Shown one piece after another: positions 26,815 to 36,175 of a stretch of DNA of 51,956 nucleotides; within the stretch, counting starts at the first letter, position 1; every line of letters starts with the position of its first letter. Location of the stretch: contig JANYCD010000089.1 of the NCBI GenBank assembly GCA_025360425.1, positions 1 through 51,956 on the forward strand, read 5' to 3'. Source of the DNA: Sterolibacteriaceae bacterium. GTDB taxonomy: Bacteria > Pseudomonadota > Gammaproteobacteria > Burkholderiales > Rhodocyclaceae. The translations under genes were made by a program, and so were the position numbers. The notes under the pieces were generated by a model. It did no database searches. It saw nothing but the letters and a program-made list of their open reading frames with translations, and was not told the origin of the DNA.

Positions 26815-28083
26815 TTGGACGAAATTCCTGTTTCATCGCTGGCCGCAGTGCTTGGCGTTCTGCTGATCCTCTCCGGCTTTTTCGCAATGGCCGAGACGGC
26901 GATGATGGCGAGCAATCGCTACCGCCTGCGCGCTCTGGCGCAAACCGGCCACCATGGCGCCCGCCTTGCTCTCGCCCTGCTGGCCAAAACCGACAAGTTG
27001 CTGGGCGTCATCCTGCTGTTCAACACCCTCATCAACGCCGCCATTGCAACGCTGGCAGGGCTGGTGACGGTCGAAATCTTTGGCGATGACAAATGGGTCA
27101 TTGGCATCGGCACCGTCGTGGTTTCGTTCGTCATCCTTGTCTTCGCCGAGATCACCCCCAAGGTAATCGGCGCGACCTACCCCGACCAGCTGGCCCTCGG
27201 TGCATCGTATGCGCTGACACCCATTCTGCGCTTCAGCGATCCGATCGTTTCAATGGTCAACGTGCTGGTAGGCGGGCTGTTGCGGTTGTTTCGCCTGCGC
27301 AGAAACATGGGTCATGAAGAGCTGTCGATGTCGCCCGAGGAACTGCGCACCATCGTGCTCGAATCAACCGTTGGCGTCCCGCCGCAGCATCGGACCATAC
27401 TGCTCAATCTGTTTGACCTGGAGCGGATTACCGTAGATGACGTGATGACCCCGCGCGGCGCCATGGAAGCCATTGACCTGCAAGCGCCACTGGAGGAAAT
27501 CCGCCAGCAAATTGCCACCAGCTATCACACCCGGCTGCCGGTTTATGACGGTGATCCCGGCAATGTCGTCGGCATTCTTCACCAGCGTCGTCTACTGGCG
27601 CGGATCCTTGATAGTGACTGGGACCGTGACACACTGCGCGAGCAACTGGCGGAACCCTATTTCATCCCGACCGGTACCCACGTATATTCCCAATTACAGT
27701 TTTTCCAGGAGAACCGGCAGCGCCTGGGACTGGTGGTGGACGAGTATGGCGAAATACAGGGTCTGTTGACCCTCGAAGACATCATCGAAGAAATTATCGG
27801 CAAGTTTACAACCAGCATCTCGGGGGCAACGGAGACATTGGCATGGGGCGAAGATGGCACAGTCATGGTGGATGGAGCCCGGTCATTGCGCGAGTTGAAC
27901 CGCGTGCTGGCGCTCGACTTTCCGCTGGAGGGGCCCAAAACCCTCAACGGGCTGGTGCTGGAACACTTTCAGGACATTCCAGAATCGGGCGTCAGCGCCC
28001 GCATCGGCGGCGTCGCCATGGAGATTATTCAAACTCAGGATCGCGCCGTCAGGATCATCCGTCTGTCCCGCCCGACGGCATGA
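26815..28083 (+). CDS. HlyC/CorC family protein (CNNM/DUF21 with CBS domains)
   Basis: A membrane protein of the CorB/CNNM type, linked to magnesium or cobalt handling. It has DUF21 helices (residues 1-190, including SGFFAMAETAMMASNRYRLR), a CBS pair (about 205-330, VDDVMTPRGAMEAIDL and LVVDEYGEIQGLLTLEDIIEEIIG) and a C-terminal CorC_HlyC domain (about 340-422). The start is taken at TTG 26815 (MDEIPVSS), which matches where homologues begin. The frame is open upstream to the previous stop and no strong ribosome site is visible, so the start is uncertain by some codons. Confidence 0.88.
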   Translation: MDEIPVSSLAAVLGVLLILSGFFAMAETAMMASNRYRLRALAQTGHHGARLALALLAKTDKLLGVILLFNTLINAAIATLAGLVTVEIFGDDKWVIGIGTVVVSFVILVFAEITPKVIGATYPDQLALGASYALTPILRFSDPIVSMVNVLVGGLLRLFRLRRNMGHEELSMSPEELRTIVLESTVGVPPQHRTILLNLFDLERITVDDVMTPRGAMEAIDLQAPLEEIRQQIATSYHTRLPVYDGDPGNVVGILHQRRLLARILDSDWDRDTLREQLAEPYFIPTGTHVYSQLQFFQENRQRLGLVVDEYGEIQGLLTLEDIIEEIIGKFTTSISGATETLAWGEDGTVMVDGARSLRELNRVLALDFPLEGPKTLNGLVLEHFQDIPESGVSARIGGVAMEIIQTQDRAVRIIRLSRPTA

Positions 28084-28221
28084 AATGGCGGTTTGACGGC
28101 GTTCTCGCAGGAGCCCGTCATCTGATACTATCCAGAGTACATTGCAATGGGGCGTCACCGGCCCCGTTAAGGCCGTCATCGCGCATTTTTTGACGGCCCG
28201 TGACCAGCTAAGGGGAAACGC

Positions 28222-29448
28222 ATGGCCACTGCGGCGAAGAAGAATATCAAGACCGAAGTCAGCTACACATGGGAAGCCAAGGACAAGTCCGGCAAAATCG
28301 TCCGCGGCGAAATGCGCGCGGGTGGTGTGGCGGTGGTTCAGGCGACCCTGCGGCGTCAGGGCCTCCTCGTCAACAAAGTCAAAAAACAATCTGCCGGCGG
28401 CGGCGGCAGCGTCACCGAGAAAGATGTCACCCTGTTTTCCCGGCAGCTCGCCACCATGATGAAAGCCGGCGTACCACTGCTGCAATCGTTTGACATCGTG
28501 GGCAAAGGTGCCAGCAATCGCGCCGTGGGCAAACTGCTGATGGACATCAAGGCGGAAGTCGAGACCGGCTCCACGCTGAACCAGGCCTTTCGCAAATACC
28601 CGCTGTATTTCGATGCCCTGTTCTGCAATCTGGTCCAGGCCGGTGAACAAGCCGGTATTCTCGAGTCGCTGCTGGATCGCCTGGCGTCATACAAAGAAAA
28701 AACCATGGCGCTGAAGTCGAAGATCAAGGGTGCCTTGTTCTATCCGATTGCAGTGGTAGTGGTGGCGTTCATCATTACGGCCATCCTGATGATCTTCGTG
28801 GTACCGCAGTTCAAAACTGTTTTCAAGAGTTTCGGCGCCGACCTGCCGGCGCCGACCATGGTTGTCATCGGCATCTCGGATTTTTTCGTCGCCTACTGGT
28901 ACCTCGTTTTTGGCAGCACCTTCGGCGCTGTTTTTGCCTTCTTTTATTTCTGGAAACGCTCGGAGGCCATGCAAAATGCGCTTGACCGGGTGTTCATAAA
29001 GATTCCGGTGTTCGGCCCCCTGATTCTCAAAGCCATCATCGCGCGATGGACCCGGACCCTATCCACCATGTTTGCCGCCGGCGTACCGTTGGTAGAAGCG
29101 CTCGATTCGGTTGCCGGCGCAGCCGGAAATTACGTCTATAAAGTGGCCACCAAACAGATCCAGGCCGAGGTCAGCACCGGCAGTACCCTGACCGGTGCCA
29201 TGCAGAACGCCAATGTGTTCCCCAACATGGTGTTGCAAATGGTTGCCATCGGTGAAGAGTCGGGACAACTCGACGGCATGTTGAGCAAAGTCGCCGACTT
29301 TTTCGAGGAGGAAGTTGACGATGCCGTGAATGCCCTGTCGAGCTTGATGGAGCCGATCATCATGGCCTTTCTCGGCGTTGTGGTCGGCGGCCTCGTGATT
29401 GCCATGTACCTGCCGATCTTCAAATTGGGTTCCGTGGTCGGAGGATGA
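28222..29448 (+). CDS. pilC: Type IV pilus inner-membrane platform protein
   Basis: The platform of the type IV pilus assembly motor. 408 residues with two T2SSF domains: the first from VTLFSRQLATMMKAGVPLLQSF, the second from RWTRTLSTMFAAGVPLVEALD. Each is followed by the conserved ...VGEQAG/IGEESG loop. Helices lie near 180-240 and at the C-terminus. AAGGGG lies before the ATG. It overlaps pilD by 4 nt. The motor ATPase gene pilB, usually just upstream, is not in this position; a CorC-type gene is there instead. Confidence 0.95.
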   Translation: MATAAKKNIKTEVSYTWEAKDKSGKIVRGEMRAGGVAVVQATLRRQGLLVNKVKKQSAGGGGSVTEKDVTLFSRQLATMMKAGVPLLQSFDIVGKGASNRAVGKLLMDIKAEVETGSTLNQAFRKYPLYFDALFCNLVQAGEQAGILESLLDRLASYKEKTMALKSKIKGALFYPIAVVVVAFIITAILMIFVVPQFKTVFKSFGADLPAPTMVVIGISDFFVAYWYLVFGSTFGAVFAFFYFWKRSEAMQNALDRVFIKIPVFGPLILKAIIARWTRTLSTMFAAGVPLVEALDSVAGAAGNYVYKVATKQIQAEVSTGSTLTGAMQNANVFPNMVLQMVAIGEESGQLDGMLSKVADFFEEEVDDAVNALSSLMEPIIMAFLGVVVGGLVIAMYLPIFKLGSVVGG

Positions 29449-30296
29449 TCGAGGCGCTTAACGACCCGGACATTCTGGCCGTCTTGTGTCTTCTGTTGGG
29501 CCTCGTCATCGGCAGCTTTCTCAATGTGGTCATCCATCGACTGCCGGTGATGATGGAACGCGAATGGGTGACCCAGTGCGCGGAGTTGAGAGCAGAACCA
29601 GCGCCGGTTTTTGAAAAGCTCTCGCTGGCTGCCCCACCGTCGCGCTGTCCACATTGCGCACATGCCCTATCTGCGCTGGAAAATATCCCGCTGTTGAGCT
29701 ATATCGTTTTGCGCGGCCGCTGCCGTAATTGCAAAGTCCCCATCTCTCTTCGTTACCCCGCAGTCGAACTCCTGACCGGACTGATTTTCGCTTACGCCGG
29801 CGGCAAGCTCGGTTTTGGCTTGCCGCTGCTCGGTGCCCTCGGTTTCGTCGCGGCGGCCATCGCGCTAAGCTTCATCGACTTCGATACTCAGTTGTTGCCG
29901 GACGACATCACGCTGCCGTTGCTCTGGGTCGGACTGCTATTCAACCTGCTGGGCGCCTTTACTGATCTCCATAGCGCGGTCATTGGCGTCATCGTCGGCT
30001 ACATGGCGCTATGGTCGGTCTATTGGTCGTTCAAACTGATTACCGGCAAGGAGGGTATGGGCTATGGCGATTTCAAACTGCTGGCCGCGATCGGCGCCTG
30101 GCTCGGCTGGCAAATGCTGCCTCTGGTCATCCTGCTGTCCTCTTTCGTTGGCGCCGTGGTTGGCCTCGCCCTGATCGTGTTTGCCAAACAGGGCCGCAAT
30201 GTGCCGATCCCGTTTGGTCCCTATCTCGCGACCGCGGGGATCATTGCCCTGTTCTGGGGCAAACCTCTGACCCGGCTTTATCTGAGCGTTCTTTAG
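29445..30296 (+). CDS. pilD: Prepilin peptidase/N-methyltransferase
   Basis: Cleaves and N-methylates type IV prepilins at the inner membrane. 283 residues with the N-terminal cytoplasmic methyltransferase region carrying two CxxC pairs (CPHC and CRNC, about residues 67-98). The two catalytic Asp regions are FIDFDTQLLPDD and GKEGMGYGDFKLLAA (GxGDxK). Seven to eight helices are predicted by eye. It is coupled to pilC by an ATGA overlap. Confidence 0.95.
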   Translation: MIEALNDPDILAVLCLLLGLVIGSFLNVVIHRLPVMMEREWVTQCAELRAEPAPVFEKLSLAAPPSRCPHCAHALSALENIPLLSYIVLRGRCRNCKVPISLRYPAVELLTGLIFAYAGGKLGFGLPLLGALGFVAAAIALSFIDFDTQLLPDDITLPLLWVGLLFNLLGAFTDLHSAVIGVIVGYMALWSVYWSFKLITGKEGMGYGDFKLLAAIGAWLGWQMLPLVILLSSFVGAVVGLALIVFAKQGRNVPIPFGPYLATAGIIALFWGKPLTRLYLSVL

Positions 30297-30340
30297 TTCT
30301 CAAAGTCGGGGCTTTCCCGCCCGCGTCGCCTTTCCCGCCG

Positions 30341-30368
30341 AGCCCCGCAACGCAGCGTGCGCGGGGCT
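30341..30368 (+). terminator. Hairpin between pilD and the FmdB-type gene
   Basis: AGCCCCGC (30341-30348) pairs with GCGGGGCT (30361-30368) over a 12-nt loop. No U-run follows, so it may be a weak terminator, attenuator or RNA-stabilising stem. A TATACT box follows at 30374-30379. Confidence 0.4.
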
Positions 30369-30403
30369 TACGTTATACTTCACGGTTTTACGGCGGAGCA
30401 AAC

Positions 30404-30712
30404 ATGCCTATCTACGCATATCGTTGCAGCACCTGCGGCGTTGAAAAAGACGTCATGCAAAAGATGAGCGCCGACTCGTTGACGACTTGCCCGGAATGCA
30501 AGGCGGAAACTTTCGTCAAGCAACTCACTGCACCCGGTTTTCAACTCAAGGGAAGCGGCTGGTACGCCACCGACTTCAAGGGTGGCGCAAAGCCGCAGCC
30601 CAAGGATGCCGGATCTCCGGCGAAAGACGTCACAGCCGATAGCGCTTCGACAGCCAAAACGGAAGCCACTCCTGCCCCCGCCGCCAAGCCTGCCGCAGAG
30701 TCCACCAGTTGA
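30404..30712 (+). CDS. FmdB-family zinc ribbon protein
   Basis: A 102-residue protein: MPIYAYRCSTCGVEKDVMQK, then TCPECKAETFVKQL, giving two CxxC knuckles of a FmdB-type zinc ribbon, followed by GFQLKGSGWYATDF, a conserved tail of the family. The last 40 residues are a low-complexity Ala/Pro/Lys/Thr tail. GGAG a few bases upstream supports the ATG at 30404. The next gene starts in its stop codon region. Such genes frequently precede DUF502 and aspS in betaproteobacteria; the function is a putative regulator. Confidence 0.9.
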   Translation: MPIYAYRCSTCGVEKDVMQKMSADSLTTCPECKAETFVKQLTAPGFQLKGSGWYATDFKGGAKPQPKDAGSPAKDVTADSASTAKTEATPAPAAKPAAESTS

Positions 30713-31329
30713 AAAAATATTTCATCACCGGCCTCCTGATCTGGGTGCCGTTGGCCATCACCGTCTGGGTGCTGTCCCTGATCGTTCGAACGATGGATCA
30801 GTCGTTGCTGCTGCTGCCGGAATCCGCAAGGCCGGAGCACATCATCGGTTTCTATGTCCCCGGCATTGGAGTCCTACTGACGTTGATGGTGGTTTTTCTG
30901 ACCGGTCTGTTCACCGCCAATATTCTCGGCCAGAAACTGGTCCAGTTCTGGGAAGGCATCCTGTCGCGCATCCCGGTCGTGAAATCGCTCTACTACAGCG
31001 TCAAGCAGGTATCGGACACACTGTTCTCCTCCAGCGGCGAAGCATTTCGCAAGGCGTTGCTGGTGGAATACCCACGCAAGGGTATCTGGACTATTGCTTT
31101 CCTCACCGGACAACCGGGTGGCGATGTCGTCAATCATCTGCGCGGCGAATATGTCAGTGTCTACGTACCGACCACGCCCAATCCGACGTCCGGCTTCTTT
31201 CTGATGCTGCCCAAGGCGGATGTCGTCGAACTCGACATGAGCGTCGATACCGCCCTTAAATACATCATTTCCATGGGTGTCGTGGCCCCGCCCATGATCA
31301 ATCCGGCCGGGCACGCACAGAACGAGTAA
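30709..31329 (+). CDS. DUF502 family membrane protein
   Basis: 206 residues with two N-terminal membrane helices ([21 protein letters not shown] and [22 protein letters not shown]). A cytoplasmic part follows, with [17 protein letters not shown] and [17 protein letters not shown], the DUF502 signature regions. Translation probably starts at TTG 30709, overlapping the upstream TGA (TTGA), which implies coupling to the FmdB-type gene. Function is unknown; the family is conserved next to aspS. Confidence 0.87.
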   Translation: MKKYFITGLLIWVPLAITVWVLSLIVRTMDQSLLLLPESARPEHIIGFYVPGIGVLLTLMVVFLTGLFTANILGQKLVQFWEGILSRIPVVKSLYYSVKQVSDTLFSSSGEAFRKALLVEYPRKGIWTIAFLTGQPGGDVVNHLRGEYVSVYVPTTPNPTSGFFLMLPKADVVELDMSVDTALKYIISMGVVAPPMINPAGHAQNE

Positions 31330-31370
31330 ACCTCTGCCGCAAGCGGCTTCATTTCAGCACGGAATCCCTT

Positions 31371-33170
31371 ATGCGTACGCACTACTGCGGCCAGCTCAAT
31401 GCCGGCCTCGTTGATCAAGTTGTCACCCTTTGCGGCTGGGCCCATCGCCGCCGCGATCACGGCGGCGTCATCTTCATTGACCTGCGCGACCGCGAAGGCC
31501 TGACTCAGATCGTCTGTGATCCGGATCGGGCGGAAATGTTTGCCTTGGCCGAATCGGTACGTAACGAATTCGTTATCAAAGTGATCGGAAAAATCCGCCG
31601 CCGTCCGCAAGGAACGACCAATGCCAACATGGCCTCGGGCGAAATCGAAATTCTCTGCCACGATCTGGAAATTCTCAATCCGGCCGTCACGCCGCCGTTC
31701 CAGCTCGACGAAGAAAATCTGTCGGAGAACGTGCGCCTGACTCACCGTGTCATTGATCTGCGCCGACCGCAGATGCAGAAGAACATGATGCTGCGTTACA
31801 AGACGGCGATGGCCTTCCGTCGTTTTCTCGACGGCAACGGCTTCATTGACATTGAAACGCCGATGCTCACCAAAAGCACCCCTGAGGGCGCACGCGATTA
31901 CCTGGTGCCATCGCGCGTGCATCCCGGCCAGTTCTTCGCGCTGCCGCAGTCGCCGCAACTGTTTAAGCAGCTTTTGATGGTGGCCGGCTTCGACCGGTAC
32001 TACCAGATCACCAAGTGCTTCCGCGACGAAGATCTGCGCGCCGACCGTCAGCCTGAATTTACGCAAGTCGATATCGAAACTTCATTCATGGATGAAACGT
32101 CCATCACCGCCATGATGGAAGAGATGATCCGCGTCGTGTTCCGCGAGGCGCTGGCGGTAGAGTTGCCCAATCCTTTCCCGCGCATCAGTTATGCTGAAGC
32201 CATGGGTCGCTTTGGTTCTGACAAGCCTGACCTGCGCGTGACGCTGGAGTTGACCGAAGTCACCGACGCCATGCGCGACGTGGCTTTCAAGGTGTTCAGT
32301 GGTCCAGCGACCAGCGGTGGTCGTGTCGCGGCCTTGCGCGTACCCGGTGGCGCCAGCCTGAGTCGCGGCGAGATCGACGGCTACACCGAGTTTGTGAAAA
32401 TTTACGGCGCCAAGGGACTGGCCTACATCAAGGTCAATGACGCCAGCAAGCTCAATGAAGAAGGTTTGCAATCGCCCATCGTCAAGAACCTGAACGAAGC
32501 TGCGCTGAAGATCGTCATGGAACGCACCGGTGCACAAAGCAGCGATTTGATTTTTTTCGGTGCCGACAAGACCAAGATCGTCAACGATGCCCTCGGTGCC
32601 TTGCGCAGCAAGATCGGCCACGAGAAAAAATTCCTCAATGGCAAGGCTTGGGAACCGCTGTGGGTGGTGGATTTCCCGATGTTCGAGTACGACGAGGAAG
32701 GCAAGCGCTGGAACGCCTGTCATCACCCGTTCACTTCGCCCAAGGACGGCCATGACGCGCTGCTGGAAACCGATCCTGGTGCCTGCATGGCCAAGGCCTA
32801 CGACCTGGCGCTGAATGGTTGGGAAATCGGTGGCGGCTCGGTGCGTATACACCGCGAGGAAGTGCAATCGCGCGTGTTCCGCGCGCTGGGTATCGGCGCG
32901 GAAGAGGCGCAACTCAAGTTCGGTTTTCTGCTTGATGCACTCAAGTACGGCGCGCCTCCCCACGGCGGCCTTGCCTTCGGCCTTGACCGCATCGTCACCA
33001 TGATGACCGGCGCCGAATCCATCCGTGATGTGATTGCATTCCCCAAGACTCAGCGCGCCCAGTGCCTGCTTACCGACGCGCCTTCGGACGTGGATGAAAA
33101 GCAGTTGCGCGAATTGCACATTCGTCTGCGGCAGAAGGTTGAAACTCAGGTCGAAGTCGGCAAGAGTTGA
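31371..33170 (+). CDS. aspS: Aspartyl-tRNA synthetase, probably non-discriminating
   Basis: Charges tRNA-Asp. 599 residues: an OB-fold anticodon domain (1-105), the class II core with motif 2 in [14 protein letters not shown] and motif 3 in [14 protein letters not shown], and the bacterial GAD insert (about 285-430). His30 in [10 protein letters not shown] and a Gly in RRRPQGTTN match positions reported as His31/Gly81 in the non-discriminating Pseudomonas aeruginosa enzyme, whereas discriminating enzymes have Leu and Lys. Asp-tRNA-Asn formation with GatCAB is therefore inferred, not shown. Confidence 0.96.
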   Translation: MRTHYCGQLNAGLVDQVVTLCGWAHRRRDHGGVIFIDLRDREGLTQIVCDPDRAEMFALAESVRNEFVIKVIGKIRRRPQGTTNANMASGEIEILCHDLEILNPAVTPPFQLDEENLSENVRLTHRVIDLRRPQMQKNMMLRYKTAMAFRRFLDGNGFIDIETPMLTKSTPEGARDYLVPSRVHPGQFFALPQSPQLFKQLLMVAGFDRYYQITKCFRDEDLRADRQPEFTQVDIETSFMDETSITAMMEEMIRVVFREALAVELPNPFPRISYAEAMGRFGSDKPDLRVTLELTEVTDAMRDVAFKVFSGPATSGGRVAALRVPGGASLSRGEIDGYTEFVKIYGAKGLAYIKVNDASKLNEEGLQSPIVKNLNEAALKIVMERTGAQSSDLIFFGADKTKIVNDALGALRSKIGHEKKFLNGKAWEPLWVVDFPMFEYDEEGKRWNACHHPFTSPKDGHDALLETDPGACMAKAYDLALNGWEIGGGSVRIHREEVQSRVFRALGIGAEEAQLKFGFLLDALKYGAPPHGGLAFGLDRIVTMMTGAESIRDVIAFPKTQRAQCLLTDAPSDVDEKQLRELHIRLRQKVETQVEVGKS

Positions 33171-33202
33171 CCGAGGCCGTTTAGCTCAAGCGCCTGCCAG
33201 CG

Positions 33203-33652
33203 GTGAGTCACAAGAAGCCGGTTTCAGTGTTGGTTGTCATCCACACACCTGATCTGGAAGTCTTGCTGCTTGAACGCGCCAAACATCCGGGCTTCTGGCA
33301 ATCCGTCACCGGCAGTCAGGAAAACGATGAAACGCTGATCGAAACCGCGTTGCGCGAGGTCAGCGAAGAAACCGGTATGGAAGCAGGCGCACATCAGATT
33401 TTGTCCTGGCGCATCTCCAACCAATTTGAAATTTTCGCCGAGTGGCGTCACCGCTACGCGCCTGGCGTTACGCACAATGTGGAGCACGTATTCAGTCTTG
33501 AGGTTGCCGCAGGAACACCAGTAAGGATCGCTCCCGACGAGCATGTTGCCTGCCGTTGGCTGCCATGGCGCGAGGCAGCTACTGCATGTTTCTCCTGGAG
33601 TAACCGGGATGCCATTCTGATGCTGCCGGTGAGCAGCAGAAAAATCGCTTAA
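33203..33652 (+). CDS. nudB: Dihydroneopterin triphosphate diphosphatase (Nudix)
   Basis: Removes pyrophosphate from dihydroneopterin triphosphate in folate synthesis. 149 residues from GTG 33203. The Nudix box is complete: GSQENDE, seven residues, then REVSEETGM. VLVVIHTPDLEVLLLERA and WQSVTGSQE match NudB, as does position directly behind aspS. Its stop overlaps the convergent bufC stop by 4 bases. Confidence 0.9.
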   Translation: MSHKKPVSVLVVIHTPDLEVLLLERAKHPGFWQSVTGSQENDETLIETALREVSEETGMEAGAHQILSWRISNQFEIFAEWRHRYAPGVTHNVEHVFSLEVAAGTPVRIAPDEHVACRWLPWREAATACFSWSNRDAILMLPVSSRKIA

Positions 33653-34389
33653 AGAATTTTTTCCAAAAGCCCGTGTTCAATCCACTGGCGCAAATACATC
33701 GCCGCTGTCTGCGCCGGGTTGGCATCCTCGTCAAGGGATTCACAAACTTCCGCAAACGTTCCGCCATCGGCAATGACAAGAAGCGCCGTTGCTTCGCGCG
33801 CATCAAGCGAACGCCAATGGCACTCAAATTCGCGGCGCCACACCAGAAGTGAATGTTGCAGTGCTTGCGGCGCATCGGTCGCGGCATTCTCGTCCTGATT
33901 CAGTGCCTGCCAGATCGGCTCGACGTTCCATTGGAGCGTGATCAGGCGCACTGCCGCCTGTAGGACGAAACACTGGCCGGGCCACTTCTCCACCGCAATT
34001 GTGGCGACATCGGCGGCCGACAAAGTATCCGAATCGGCGGCATCGAAGGCGCCGCGCAGCGCCCAGTCCATCCGCGCCAGATCAGCCAGCGCCGGGTGCG
34101 GCAGCAAATCCGGATGCGCCTCGGCAAACGCTGTCAGATCATCGCCGAACCATCGGATCGAGCGAAAGCGGGAGGGATGCTCGGCGACATAGCTACATGC
34201 CAGTTGACTGAAGGCATGGTCACCCATGGCCCGGTACAGCACCGGATAGTTATCGCGCAGTGCCTCCGCCAAACGACCCCGATAGGCGTTCACATAAATT
34301 TCAAAATGGCCGGTCGCCAATACTGGCACCAGCGTGCCGGCCAGCACCGCGTCCTGAAACTGATGTTGCAATTCCGGGATCGCGTTCAC
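33649..34389 (-). CDS. bufC2: DUF2063 protein, bufferin maturation partner (second module)
   Basis: 246 residues. The N-terminal helical DUF2063 domain has [24 protein letters not shown], then [20 protein letters not shown] and [12 protein letters not shown]. The C-terminal half ([21 protein letters not shown]) resembles a winged-helix partner domain. In bufferin and MNIO systems this protein assists the DUF692 oxidase in recognising its peptide. It is coupled to the DUF692 gene upstream by a 4-nt overlap and ends the operon, tail to tail with nudB. Symbol assigned by context. Confidence 0.85.
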   Translation of the reverse strand: MNAIPELQHQFQDAVLAGTLVPVLATGHFEIYVNAYRGRLAEALRDNYPVLYRAMGDHAFSQLACSYVAEHPSRFRSIRWFGDDLTAFAEAHPDLLPHPALADLARMDWALRGAFDAADSDTLSAADVATIAVEKWPGQCFVLQAAVRLITLQWNVEPIWQALNQDENAATDAPQALQHSLLVWRREFECHWRSLDAREATALLVIADGGTFAEVCESLDEDANPAQTAAMYLRQWIEHGLLEKIL

Positions 34390-35225
34390 GCGGCGCGCTC
34401 CTTCGCTGCCAGCGTCTGCTCCGCCAGCCGCCGCGCCGCGTCGAGCTCAGTAATCAATTCCGCGAGGGGCGGGATGTTGTCGTCCCGCTCGATCATGGTC
34501 GGCACCATTCCCAGGCGACGGATGGTATGGGCATACAAATCCCACACCGCATCGCTGACGGGATGATCGTGGGTATCGATGATGTAACTGCCATGATCCT
34601 CGTGGCCGGCCAGATGAATCTGGCGCACATGCTGGGCGGGCATGGCGTCAATGAAGACGTGCGGATCGAAACCGTGATTGACGCTGCTGACATAGACATT
34701 ATTGACGTCGAGTAACAAATCACAGCCGGAGCACATGGCCAGTTCGGCGATGAATTCCCATTCGCTCATTTCATCCGACGGGTAGGTCACATAGCTCGAC
34801 ACATTCTCCATCAGCAGTGGCCGACCGAGATAGTCCTGTACCTGTTGCAACCGCGCGGTCAGGTGGCGCAGCGCGGCATGCGTGTAGGGCATCGGCAGCA
34901 GGTCGTGCAGATTCAGCGACTCGGTGCCGGTCCAGCACAGGTGATCCGATATCCAGGCTGGCTGAATGCGATCGACCAAGGCCTTGAGTTGCTTGAGGTA
35001 GTCAGCATCGAACGGGTCGGTCCCGCCGATCGAAAGCGAAACACCGTGCATCACCATCGGGTAGTCGCGGCGAATACGGTCGAGGAAGTAAAGTGGCTTG
35101 CCGCCGGGAACCAGGTAGTTCTCCGAAATGACTTCCAGCCAGTCCACTCTGGGACTGGCATCAATGAAGTCGCGGTAGTGGTCGGTGCGGAGGCCAAGGC
35201 CGAAACCCTGCAATTCGGTTTTCAT
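34386..35225 (-). CDS. bufB2: DUF692 multinuclear iron oxidase (MNIO), second module
   Basis: 279 residues from ATG 35223-35225; a 12-codon upstream extension is unlikely. TIM-barrel landmarks of the DUF692 family: [65 protein letters not shown] and IDTHDHPV, supplying the His/Glu/Asp ligands of the iron cluster. Related enzymes convert peptide cysteines to thiooxazoles. The cognate substrate should be the six-Cys peptide encoded 69 bp upstream. It is about as long as, but clearly diverged from, the first-module copy at 36936-37772. Confidence 0.9.
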   Translation of the reverse strand: MKTELQGFGLGLRTDHYRDFIDASPRVDWLEVISENYLVPGGKPLYFLDRIRRDYPMVMHGVSLSIGGTDPFDADYLKQLKALVDRIQPAWISDHLCWTGTESLNLHDLLPMPYTHAALRHLTARLQQVQDYLGRPLLMENVSSYVTYPSDEMSEWEFIAELAMCSGCDLLLDVNNVYVSSVNHGFDPHVFIDAMPAQHVRQIHLAGHEDHGSYIIDTHDHPVSDAVWDLYAHTIRRLGMVPTMIERDDNIPPLAELITELDAARRLAEQTLAAKERAA

Positions 35226-35294
35226 TTGTGCGCGATCAGTAGAAAAAAGCCGGCCCCACAAACTGTCGGGCCGGCTTGATCGAATGAACGATGC

Positions 35295-35552
35295 TTACTT
35301 GGCGACTTTGCCGCCGGCCGCTTCGCAATCCTTCGCGCTGTCCTTGGTGACCCAGCCTTGACCCTTGCATGAGTTGTGGCCCTTGCAATCGTTCTTGGCA
35401 GTCTTGCACTCTGAAGTGCCCTTGCACGAATTGACGCCGGTACAGTGCACCGACATGTCGGCGGCCTGAACGGTTGTGGTCATCATGGCGCCTGCGGCAA
35501 ACAGGGCGGCTGCGGCTGTGGCAAGTGCTACACCGGTAAGTTTCTGTGACAT
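35295..35552 (-). CDS. bufA2: Bufferin-type metallophore precursor, BufA2-like (six Cys)
   Basis: An 85-residue exported peptide. The signal peptide is [21 protein letters not shown]..., cleaved probably after VQAA. The mature part of about 54 residues has six Cys in the pattern VHC, NSC, SEC, NDC, NSC, KDC, and is rich in Lys, Gly and Asn. This fits the BufA2 class of copper-binding RiPPs modified by a DUF692 enzyme. A GAGA-rich ribosome site lies upstream. The 148-bp gap to the DoxX gene could hold its own promoter, so expression may be partly independent of module one. Confidence 0.85.
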   Translation of the reverse strand: MSQKLTGVALATAAAALFAAGAMMTTTVQAADMSVHCTGVNSCKGTSECKTAKNDCKGHNSCKGQGWVTKDSAKDCEAAGGKVAK

Positions 35553-35700
35553 TTCGTTTCTCCTGAGAGTGGTTGAAAGTTAAGTCGTGGCGCCAGGTTA
35601 AAGGGTTGCCTTCGACACTGATTAGTCGTCCCGGCTTGAAATACCTTACACCAATTCAAACATTAACCGTGACCACGAATTCAATTCGGTCTGACATGCT

Positions 35701-36174
35701 TCACGCTGCGAAAAACCGCTTATGCAGCCAGTGATCGACGGAAAGACGTCCCGCGCCATAGAACACCGGCACCAATAGCAGCAGACCCCAATGCATGTGA
35801 TCCTTCAGGCCCACCTCGCCCAGATCGGGATAGGAGATCACGGCGATGAGATTGAAGACGAACAGGACGATCCCTGCAAACCGCGTACCCAGCCCCAGCA
35901 CCAGAAAAACAGGCATGCCCAGTTCAACCCCGGTCCCCATGTATGCCGCTATTTCCGGTGGCAACAAGGGAACTGCATATTCGTTCTCGAACAAAGCCAG
36001 CGTGCTATCCCAGCTTGCGATCTTGGTCTGGCCGGAAAGCCAGAACACATTGGCGAGATAAACACGGATCGCCAGGTTCGCCACAGGAGTGAAGAAATCC
36101 AATACACGGACAAACAAGGCATAAAGTTGGACTAATGCCAGCAGTTGAGTTTTTGGTACGAGGTTGTTTTTCAT
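35701..36174 (-). CDS. DoxX family membrane protein
   Basis: 157 residues from ATG 36172-36174; an upstream in-frame extension of 30 codons overlaps the preceding gene and lacks support. Four hydrophobic helices are visible with IRVYLANVFWLSGQTKI, LPPEIAAYMGTGVELGMPVFLVLGLG and the late HMHWGLLLLVPVFYGAG, the DoxX/DoxD pattern. It starts 1 bp after the bufC stop, so it belongs to the operon. DoxX proteins are frequent in bufferin clusters; the role, perhaps redox partnering at the membrane, is unproven. Confidence 0.87.
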   Translation of the reverse strand: MKNNLVPKTQLLALVQLYALFVRVLDFFTPVANLAIRVYLANVFWLSGQTKIASWDSTLALFENEYAVPLLPPEIAAYMGTGVELGMPVFLVLGLGTRFAGIVLFVFNLIAVISYPDLGEVGLKDHMHWGLLLLVPVFYGAGRLSVDHWLHKRFFAA

Positions 36175-36175
36175 A

